A stretch of 64,000 nucleotides of DNA. Origin: JAGDMJ01 sp963809695 (GTDB taxonomy: Bacteria > Bacteroidota > Ignavibacteria > UBA10030 > UBA6906). Numbering within the stretch: the first letter of the stretch is position 1; the number at the start of each line of letters is the position of its first letter. The stretch is taken from NCBI GenBank assembly GCA_963809695.1, contig CAWEKI010000006.1:186001-250000 (forward strand), written 5' to 3'. Under the pieces are notes generated by a model. It did no database searches. It was not told the DNA's origin and was given only the letters and a program-made list of their open reading frames with translations. The position numbers were made by a program, and so were the translations under genes. Below are positions 58,513-64,000 of the stretch, in pieces.

Positions 58513-59727
58513 TCATCTGTGGTTATTAAAATATACAAACGCCCCAAACGCCCGCACCGCTTCTCCCTGCGCATGCACGGTTCCGACCTCGTCCACGCGG
58601 TACCCGTCTTCTCCCCCCAATGGATTCCACCCGTTCCGGACGCCATGATCGGCCTCCCTGTGCAACGTGACCGCAGCATGGCCATGGTGGTTGGTCCAAA
58701 CATGGGTCAGCATCGCTTCGATCTTCGGGAGCAAATCAGGCAGTTCGGTCGGTGCAATGGCATATGCATCCAGGAGGAAATTGACGAACGCGCCGTTGCC
58801 GTCCATGCGGATCTGGTAGAAATCGTCCGGGTCCACCCACCCTGTTGCAGGATCCATCACGCGCCGGGCTGTCGCAACCGCAATGGTCCGGTACTTCTCG
58901 TCGGAAGTCGAACGGTAGAGGGCCGCGGCAACAGAGCAATACCCGGCACCGTCCCAGGGAAGCTCCTTGCCGAAAGCCGCGGGTCCCAGCCTCCCCTCCC
59001 ATCTTCCGTCTCCCCGATACCATCTCTTTTCAATGCCGGGGATTTTCCCGTCACCGTTCCATGCCAGCAAGGCGTCCTGCAAAAAGCGCCGGTCGCCAGT
59101 GGCGTCATAGAGCTTGCAGGCCACGGTGACCATCTGGTTCATATTGGAGTTCGTGAAGATCCGGTCATTCACTCCCGACCCCGGGGGCCAGTTGTACCAG
59201 CTCCAGAATCCTTCGTGCGACGAGAATCTTCCCTCGCGCCGCGCCTCATCGTACCGCCGTACTGCGTCCATGACCAGCCCCATGTAGCTTTTCCCCGACA
59301 CCGCCCACCACGTAAGCTCGGCAAGGCAGACCCACGCCCTGTCATCAACCCATGTGCCTTCGCACATCCGGCGGAGATCATGATCGACTGTATGGAATCG
59401 AAGCAACGAGGAGTCGCCGGTGGCCATGAAGAGATATGCATCCCCGATCGCTCCGTATGCTCCTTCCCAGCAAGGCGTATAGACTTTATGGAAGAGCGCG
59501 GTGACCGCGCGTGCGCGATCGATCCAGTTGTCCAGGCGCTCCGGAGCCGATGGCTGGGTCATGGTGGTGGTGCGACGATCTCCCGATGGATGGAACAGAA
59601 CGATCAGGAGAATAACCATCACAACAACCCCGGCCACGGCGATGGCCCACGTCGGCGATTTCCTCGCGGAGGAGCGCGAAGGCGGGGGCCGGTGTGGGAC
59701 TCCCTGGTGCTTCTTTGACTTGTTCAT
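58513..59727 (-). CDS. Membrane-anchored six-hairpin glycosidase-like (GH76-like) protein
   Basis: 404 aa. One N-terminal anchor (WAIAVAGVVVMVILLIVLF, residues 27-45) precedes an alpha/alpha-toroid domain: GAIGDAYLFMATGDSSLL, WVDDRAWVCLAELTWWAVSGK with an Asp-Asp pair as in GH76 mannanases, TNSNMNQMVTVACKLYDATGD, LPWDGAGYCSVAAALYRST, and DGNGAFVNFLLDAYAI. The helix-pair repetition and Trp/Asp motifs support a six-hairpin glycosidase, though the GH76 assignment is tentative. Possible role: trimming of surface or nutrient mannans. Confidence 0.72.
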   Translation of the reverse strand: MNKSKKHQGVPHRPPPSRSSARKSPTWAIAVAGVVVMVILLIVLFHPSGDRRTTTMTQPSAPERLDNWIDRARAVTALFHKVYTPCWEGAYGAIGDAYLFMATGDSSLLRFHTVDHDLRRMCEGTWVDDRAWVCLAELTWWAVSGKSYMGLVMDAVRRYDEARREGRFSSHEGFWSWYNWPPGSGVNDRIFTNSNMNQMVTVACKLYDATGDRRFLQDALLAWNGDGKIPGIEKRWYRGDGRWEGRLGPAAFGKELPWDGAGYCSVAAALYRSTSDEKYRTIAVATARRVMDPATGWVDPDDFYQIRMDGNGAFVNFLLDAYAIAPTELPDLLPKIEAMLTHVWTNHHGHAAVTLHREADHGVRNGWNPLGGEDGYRVDEVGTVHAQGEAVRAFGAFVYFNNHR

Positions 59728-59978
59728 GGCTCAGCGTTCTCGCTCGACTATTCTTTACCGACAATCGTTAGGGGCCAGGTCTGTCCGATCAAGATCAAAG
59801 AAGAAACGACCGGGATAGTATGCGACAAATAAGGTTCTTTAGGCGGTCCAAGAACCACATCCAGAACAGACTCATAGTAAAGAATCTCCTTGAGGAAGTC
59901 CACTTTGGGAACTTTCATGCAGTTGTTTTAGCTTTAATTGAAGCATCCTGGAATGCAAAAATCAATGCAGGGGAGTCA

Positions 59979-60539
59979 ATGGGTAAACTGTCGGCATTCA
60001 GTTTCATTACGTTGAACGGCTACTTTGCAGGGCCCAGCGGGGACATCAGCTGGCACCGGCATGGCGGAGAAGAGAATGAATACGCCATGGAGGGACTCAA
60101 ATCCGAGAGCGTCCTCATCTTCGGACGCGTGACCTACCAGATGATGGCAAGCTACTGGCCCACGCCGCTTGCCATGAAGAACGATCCTGCTGTCGCTGAA
60201 GGGATGAACAAGGCGGAGAAGATCGTTTTCTCACGGACCATGAAAAAAGCCGACTGGGACAACACCCGGCTGGTGAAGAACGATATGATCGAAGAAGTAA
60301 AAAAGCTGAAGCGGCGGCGGGGAAAGGATCTGACCATTCTGGGAAGCGGAAGCATTGTCGCGCAGCTCGCCGAGCAAGGCCTGATCGACACGTTCGCGAT
60401 TATGGTGGACCCCGTTGCCCTGGGCGCCGGCACGCCGCTTTTCAAGGGAATGAAGCAGAAACTGGACCTGAAGCTTACATCAACGAGAGCCTTCAAGAGC
60501 GGGGTGGTGCTCTTGACCTATGAGCCGATGGCAGAGTGA
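59979..60539 (+). CDS. Dihydrofolate-reductase/RibD-C family protein
   Basis: 186 aa from the ATG at 59979, with GGGAG 4-5 bases upstream. The family motifs are FSFITLNGYFAGPSGDISWH, LIFGRVTYQMMASYWPTP, IVFSRTMKKADWDNT, LTILGSGSIVAQLAEQG and VDPVALGAGTPLFKGM. It is clearly paralogous to 47467-48030. The stretch 59728-59978 upstream has no gene I can support. Substrate unknown. Confidence 0.92.
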   Translation: MGKLSAFSFITLNGYFAGPSGDISWHRHGGEENEYAMEGLKSESVLIFGRVTYQMMASYWPTPLAMKNDPAVAEGMNKAEKIVFSRTMKKADWDNTRLVKNDMIEEVKKLKRRRGKDLTILGSGSIVAQLAEQGLIDTFAIMVDPVALGAGTPLFKGMKQKLDLKLTSTRAFKSGVVLLTYEPMAE

Positions 60540-60555
60540 TCCGGACCGGTTCGTA

Positions 60556-61296
60556 TCAAATCGTCAGCTGATAACCAATGTAACCCGTGACCGTCTCTGC
60601 GTGCGAAAAAGTCTGGCCGAGAGAAAACAGAATGTGGTGTTTGTCGCTCACATTGATGAACCCGCCAATATCGAATCCGCCGCTCGAGGTGGCATCTTCG
60701 TTGTCAGCCGTCTGGTAGTAGAGCTCACCACCCAATGTCAGGACCTCAGAGAAATCGTATTGGGCTTCCCAGCCGGAAAAGAGCCAGTTCTTTTGGCCGG
60801 CGCCCGGATTGTACCAGAGGCCTCCGCCGGCATAGGTAGTGAACTTCCCCCAACTTTTCTGCCCCCAGACGGGTAGGTAGGCCTGGACCTTCCCCGAGCC
60901 GAGTTGTTTGCTTGCATCGCCGGTCGGTAGCTCCACCAGCGGAAAGAACCCGACTTGAGGAGATGTTTCGGTTTCGTCTAGAAACCGGTATTTGACGCCC
61001 AGCTCCGTATCCGAATACCCATAATGCGTGCCATCTTCCGTGTGGGCATATCCCAGGGGGGCAACGATATGAAGCTGAACATTGGCAACAACCCCGTAGT
61101 TGACCTCGAAATGGGGGCACGTTGCGCTGGTTTCATGCTTTTGGAATTCTTGAGCGGATGCAACGTAGAACTCCCAGTGAAGATGGTCGACCGGTTGTGG
61201 GTCATCGGTCTTGAAGGGGGGCCCCGCAAGTGCTTGCGTTCTCATGACGCAGAAGACAAAGATGAATGCGCAAAGCCTTCGATTTCGAGCCATCAT
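60556..61296 (-). CDS. Outer-membrane protein of the phenol MetA-pathway-like family
   Basis: 246 aa from ATG 61296 (61302 and 61293 are alternatives close to GAGGATTC). A signal peptide (RLCAFIFVFCVMRTQALA) precedes GPPFKTDDPQPVDHLHWEFY, the typical start of this beta-barrel family (PF13557-like). Strands such as VQLHIVAPLGYAHTEDG, GVKYRFLDETETSPQVGFFPLVELPTGD and GGFINVSDKHHILFSLGQTF follow, with terminal VTGYIGYQLTI. Relatives are annotated as outer-membrane transporters. Its end lies 17 bp from the convergent reductase gene. Confidence 0.8.
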   Translation of the reverse strand: MMARNRRLCAFIFVFCVMRTQALAGPPFKTDDPQPVDHLHWEFYVASAQEFQKHETSATCPHFEVNYGVVANVQLHIVAPLGYAHTEDGTHYGYSDTELGVKYRFLDETETSPQVGFFPLVELPTGDASKQLGSGKVQAYLPVWGQKSWGKFTTYAGGGLWYNPGAGQKNWLFSGWEAQYDFSEVLTLGGELYYQTADNEDATSSGGFDIGGFINVSDKHHILFSLGQTFSHAETVTGYIGYQLTI

Positions 61297-61407
61297 GTGC
61301 ATGAATCCTCGATGATTGCGTGCGGCTGCTTTGAGTCCATACCGGTGGTGAAAGCCTTTCTCGGCACACGAGCTAACAACAGCCAAATGAGGAGTATGGT
61401 TCTGCTT

Positions 61408-61980
61408 TCATCTGCCGGATGACCCCGCTCGCATTCCAGTCTGGGGATCCGACGACGAGTTCAATGTCTGCGTTATCCCTTTTTTCATGAAGAGGTAAAT
61501 GCCAAGGATCAACCCGCACATGGCTGTAAGGCTGCCGCTGATTTCGGCAAATTGGAACTCCCCAAACCCGATATTGGCCACCAGTTGAAATGATTCCACG
61601 ACGTTTCGGATCCCTTCGGGTAAAATTGGCTTCAACGCAAGATAGAGTACCTGGCCAACGGCAGTCATGACTATGACAACGATTAGCCAGATGAGGATCC
61701 TCGACCAATTCTCAAACCCGTTGATCCATCTCTGTTTGTTCCGAGGCGGGCGCCAGGGCACGAACCTGAGCGCGGCCAGAAGCAAAGGAATGCCCACCAG
61801 CATAAAGAAGCCAACCTCCGGAACGTTGATATAGCCTAAGGGCCATTTGAATTGGAGTTTCAGACTGGCCCCGGAAGACAGCAACGGCAGCCAGGGCTGT
61901 ATGATAAAGTGATCTATGAGAATGGCGACCACCATCCATAACAGCAGGCAGACGAAAACTTGCTTGAGCGTGATTTTCAT
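61408..61980 (-). CDS. Four-helix membrane protein of unknown function
   Basis: 190 aa. Membrane helices near 8-24 (VFVCLLLWMVVAILIDHFI), 53-72 (VPEVGFFMLVGIPLLLAALRF), 94-116 (ILIWLIVVIVMTAVGQVLYLAL) and 150-166 (SLTAMCGLILGIYLFM). A conserved-looking loop (RPPRNKQRWINGFENW) separates helices 2 and 3. No known family recognised. The gene starts 8 bp after the stop of the small secreted protein, so they form a two-gene unit. Confidence 0.75.
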   Translation of the reverse strand: MKITLKQVFVCLLLWMVVAILIDHFIIQPWLPLLSSGASLKLQFKWPLGYINVPEVGFFMLVGIPLLLAALRFVPWRPPRNKQRWINGFENWSRILIWLIVVIVMTAVGQVLYLALKPILPEGIRNVVESFQLVANIGFGEFQFAEISGSLTAMCGLILGIYLFMKKGITQTLNSSSDPQTGMRAGSSGR

Positions 61981-61988
61981 TGCGGCGT

Positions 61989-62354
61989 CTATTCCTCTGC
62001 TTTTTCCGCACGCCTCAGAATAATTTCCTTCTCATGTCCTTCTATCCCAACATATTTCATGGAGATCGAATCTGCCAGCAGTGTGCACTCGTGAGTGATC
62101 GCCTTCCCGCCAAAGATCACATCAAAGGAGAACTTGTTCCCCTTCACCCGGCCATTGCTGATCGGGAATTCTCCCATGGGCAGTCCTACCGCTCCGAAGA
62201 GTGTGTCTGCATCGGTCTTGAACGAACACACGATGTCGAAGGGACCATCGCGTCCCTCCATTTTTCCTGTCCACTTTCCGGCGATATCCTGTGCCAGGCT
62301 TGCATTAACGAAGCCCAACATGAGCATCGTGCAAACGAGAATGAGCTGTTTCAT
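61989..62354 (-). CDS. Small secreted beta-rich protein
   Basis: 121 aa from the ATG at 62354 with GGAG 7 bases upstream. Signal peptide LILVCTMLMLGFVNASLAQ. The mature part is short beta strands: AGKWTGKMEGRDGPFDIVCSF, LPMGEFPISNGRVKGNKFSFDV, HECTLLADSISMKYV. This looks like a lipocalin-type family seen widely in FCB and acidobacterial genomes. Function unknown. Paired with the membrane-protein gene that follows. Confidence 0.78.
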   Translation of the reverse strand: MKQLILVCTMLMLGFVNASLAQDIAGKWTGKMEGRDGPFDIVCSFKTDADTLFGAVGLPMGEFPISNGRVKGNKFSFDVIFGGKAITHECTLLADSISMKYVGIEGHEKEIILRRAEKAEE

Positions 62355-62370
62355 TTTATTCTCCTTTATT

Positions 62371-62391
62371 GGATATCCGATATTCGACATT
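62371..62391 (+). repeat. Degenerate heptamer array (three units)
   Basis: GGATATC, CGATATT, CGACATT in tandem, in the 62355-62401 gap between the DUF6429 gene and the small secreted protein gene, directly upstream of the latter. It shares the 7-bp periodicity of the other arrays in the window. Confidence 0.5.
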
Positions 62392-62401
62392 CACCGCGCT
62401 T

Positions 62402-62641
62402 TCACTCTGGTTTCTCAAAGAACTTCCTGAACAATTCCTCCGACCTCTTTGCCCCTTCATCTGTCAGCCAGACCGATTTGGCTTTCGACTTGGAATCGCC
62501 AATCATCCCCTTCTCGAAGAGCCGATCCAGCGCTTCCCAGCTGTGCCCTTTCCACGCGCGCACCCCGCCGCCTCCTTCAAAGCTTGTAAGGTAAAGGAGA
62601 GCCAGAACCAATTCGTCGATTTTGTCTGTATCAATATTCAT
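62402..62641 (-). CDS. DUF6429-family small protein
   Basis: 79 aa, complete. The pattern DKIDELVLALLYLTSFEG, AWKGHSWEALDRLFEKGMIGD and KAKSVWLTDEGAKRSEELFRKFF matches DUF6429, a small winged-helix-like family of unknown function. Cytoplasmic. It follows the STAS-like gene by 10 bp on the same strand. Confidence 0.85.
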   Translation of the reverse strand: MNIDTDKIDELVLALLYLTSFEGGGGVRAWKGHSWEALDRLFEKGMIGDSKSKAKSVWLTDEGAKRSEELFRKFFEKPE

Positions 62642-62651
62642 GGTAAACCTC

Positions 62652-63020
62652 CTATTGCAGCGCCAACCACCGTACCGCCTGTTCGCGGTTCTGCATCACC
62701 CGGTGGTTGCGCCGGCCTGAACTTCGTAAGAAGATGGAGAGGAGCAGCGACCAGGAAGCGCTCAGTCCTACGAACACGACGGCCTTGATGAATGGCCCGC
62801 TATTCTTCGACAATGTTTCCAGTGAATTGATGACGGATTTCGTGATATGTGTACCGGTGAGATCTATCATAGCAAGAACGGAATGACGAGCATTGGAAGC
62901 CTGCGCCAATCGAATGGCTTCATCCACCAGTCCCGGCAGGATGCTGTAGTCCGCGATATTCGCAAAGTCCATAAAAAGGATCGACTGCCCCTCTTGGGTA
63001 ATAAATTTGACTTCAGGCAT
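62652..63020 (-). CDS. STAS/SpoIIAA-like domain protein
   Basis: 122 aa from the ATG at 63020 with AGGAA about 8 bases upstream. The sequence FITQEGQSILFMDFANIAD, ARHSVLAMIDLTGTHITKS and GPFIKAVVFVGLSASWSLLL fits the alpha/beta STAS (SpoIIAA-like) fold. The Ser that is phosphorylated in true antagonists cannot be identified with confidence. Role unknown. Tightly spaced upstream of the DUF6429 gene. Confidence 0.78.
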   Translation of the reverse strand: MPEVKFITQEGQSILFMDFANIADYSILPGLVDEAIRLAQASNARHSVLAMIDLTGTHITKSVINSLETLSKNSGPFIKAVVFVGLSASWSLLLSIFLRSSGRRNHRVMQNREQAVRWLALQ

Positions 63021-63066
63021 GGGGGAGTTCCTGTTGATGGTGAATCGTTCGTTGTGAGACACTTGT

Positions 63067-63624
63067 TCAGGGCCGTAATAGTGCCGACCAGCTGAATGGC
63101 AACCTTGGACCCTGGCCGACTTTGAATCCATTCTCTTCGGCAAGCTTCAACGTAGCCGCAAATTCTTCCCGAGACACGTGGAAGAGTTTCGGCTCCACAA
63201 GCAGGAGTTGCCCTTTGTCATTCAGGATGCCCTTCAGCTGCTTGAAGAGAGATCTCTTGTCGGGAACCTCGTGAACCATATAGAAGGCCAGGATCAGGTC
63301 AACGGGATCATGTATGTTAATGCTGTCCTTGTCGCATTTCACGAGTTGAATTCTCTCCTCCAGTTCCGTCCCGTGAATCTTGTCGCGGACCTTCTGCAGC
63401 ATTCCATCCTGCAGGTCCGCCGTGAACACTTTCCCGCTTTTGCCCACCATCGTTGCGATTTCGATCGAGAAAAACCCCGGGCCACACCCCAGGTCGAGAA
63501 CCTTCATCCCTTCCTTCACGTAAGGCGCAAGAATCTTTTGCGGGTTCTGGAGCCATCGTCGGATTCTGCTATCGAGCGAGTCTGCCAGCTCGACGGGACA
63601 AACACGGTTTCTTTCAGCTTCCAT
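63067..63624 (-). CDS. Class I SAM-dependent methyltransferase
   Basis: 185 aa. SAM motif VLDLGCGPGFFSIEIATMVGK near 45, then VFTADLQDGMLQKV, IQLVKCDKDSINIHDPVDLIL and FYMVHEVPDKRSLFKQLKGIL. It belongs to the UbiE/arsenite-methyltransferase-like group. PQKILAPYVKEGM marks the N-terminal helix. The C-terminus is Phe/Leu-rich. Substrate unknown. It precedes the STAS-like gene by 46 bp. Confidence 0.92.
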   Translation of the reverse strand: MEAERNRVCPVELADSLDSRIRRWLQNPQKILAPYVKEGMKVLDLGCGPGFFSIEIATMVGKSGKVFTADLQDGMLQKVRDKIHGTELEERIQLVKCDKDSINIHDPVDLILAFYMVHEVPDKRSLFKQLKGILNDKGQLLLVEPKLFHVSREEFAATLKLAEENGFKVGQGPRLPFSWSALLRP

Positions 63625-63651
63625 GGACCATCCCTGTATGTCGCTGTGGAG

Positions 63652-64000
63652 CTAGGTGATGTTCTTCCCTTTCCCTTTGAACTTCAGTCCGCTCGTGCGC
63701 AACATGGTCCGCAGTGTTCTGAGCGCATCGGGCCCAATGCCGTGAAGACGGGAGAGCTGACCCTCTGTGGCCCTCGAGAGCTTTTTCACCGACGTAATAC
63801 CGGCATGTGTCAGCGCGCGCTGAGCGGGTGCAGCCAGTTTTTGAAAGGGGTTGACTTCGGCGACCCGGAACCGAACGATTCTTCCTATCAGGGCAAGGGG
63901 AAGGGGTTGATCGATGGGAAATCGGACCGTCCCCTTCGATGTTTCGTACCCAGAGAGTTCTTTCTTGAATGCCTTCATGGGGGATGAGGTAGGATAGAAA
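63652..64000 (-). CDS. DUF1801-type domain fused to an RNA-polymerase-alpha-CTD-like HhH domain (5' end off the window)
   Basis: The visible 116 codons start inside the gene; no stop interrupts the frame to the right edge. The first part, FYPTSSPMKAFKKELSGYETSKGT and VRFPIDQPLPLALIGRIVRFRV, is the C-terminal half of a DUF1801 (YdhG/iron-chaperone-like) domain. It is followed by LAAPAQRALTHAGITSVKKLSRATEGQLSRLHGIGPDALRTLR, a helix-hairpin-helix of the alpha-CTD type that can bind DNA or mediate contacts. An internal ATG at 63978 is unlikely to be the true start. Combination noted as unusual. Confidence 0.82.
   Translation of the reverse strand, partial: FYPTSSPMKAFKKELSGYETSKGTVRFPIDQPLPLALIGRIVRFRVAEVNPFQKLAAPAQRALTHAGITSVKKLSRATEGQLSRLHGIGPDALRTLRTMLRTSGLKFKGKGKNIT

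Noticed and set aside
1..64000. tRNA, rRNA, CRISPR array, IS element, prophage, replication origin
   Set aside because: I scanned intergenic spaces for cloverleaf or regular spacer-repeat patterns and for transposase or integrase motifs and saw none; a computed search would be more sensitive.

Overview
The window is a chromosomal segment of about 57% GC by eye. It has dense, mostly operonic genes and no rRNA, tRNA, CRISPR array, IS transposase or phage gene that I can see. The organism is most likely a member of the FCB group outside classical Bacteroidia, for example Ignavibacteria, Kapabacteria or a related lineage. The pointers are a PorV/PorQ-family outer-membrane protein, a secreted repeat protein ending in a type IX secretion (T9SS) sorting domain with the YPNPFNP signature, a DUF4159-DUF4175 pair, a DUF4783 protein and an AsnB-annotated secreted protein beside a TPR protein. 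Four promoters fit a TTGACA / 17 bp / TATAAT-like pattern, which is not the typical Bacteroidia promoter.

Layout. 1-3625 (minus): edge of an outer-membrane barrel gene, then a secreted TPR protein and an AsnB-like secreted protein. 3734-6245 (plus): dxr and rseP. 6519-13084 (plus): four-gene operon of a secreted hypothetical protein, a FecR-domain protein, a large outer-membrane-type protein and a CHASE2-class III nucleotide cyclase. 13102-14713 (minus): lipoprotein and PorV-like protein. 14782-24892 (minus): the most distinctive locus. It encodes a MauE-type redox membrane domain fused to an RND periplasmic adaptor, a 144-aa membrane-anchored protein with six cysteines, a beta-propeller lipoprotein, a thioredoxin-like protein and two different RND permeases. 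25126-29174 (minus): dnaX and lon, with a clear promoter and a hairpin leader. 29453-31675 (plus): the T9SS-sorted protein. 31743-38222 (minus): DUF4159, DUF4175, M14 carboxypeptidase and an orphan anti-sigma-like protein.

38438 to the right end is an accessory mosaic. It holds RibD-C reductases, a YiiX-type cysteine hydrolase, a DUF4350-like lipoprotein, a three-part clan GH-A glycosidase, small stress or housekeeping families (DUF1697, YdeI, DoxX, YciI twice, DUF1801 twice, DUF6429, STAS-like), secreted sugar-related proteins (GHL10-like, sialidase-like, six-hairpin glycosidase-like, periplasmic RraA-like) and methyltransferases. Two adjacent genes here (M23 peptidase and serine hydrolase) are visibly decayed, and a 67-aa Tat-signal fragment looks like another remnant.

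Reading of the whole: the RND/MauE/thioredoxin/Cys-rich locus looks like a redox-coupled envelope system acting on a small disulfide-rich protein, and I consider it the best candidate for an undescribed system. Other unexpected signals are degenerate heptamer micro-repeats at four sites, a tripartite palindrome translated inside the DUF4175 gene and a perfect palindrome at 38311-38342.
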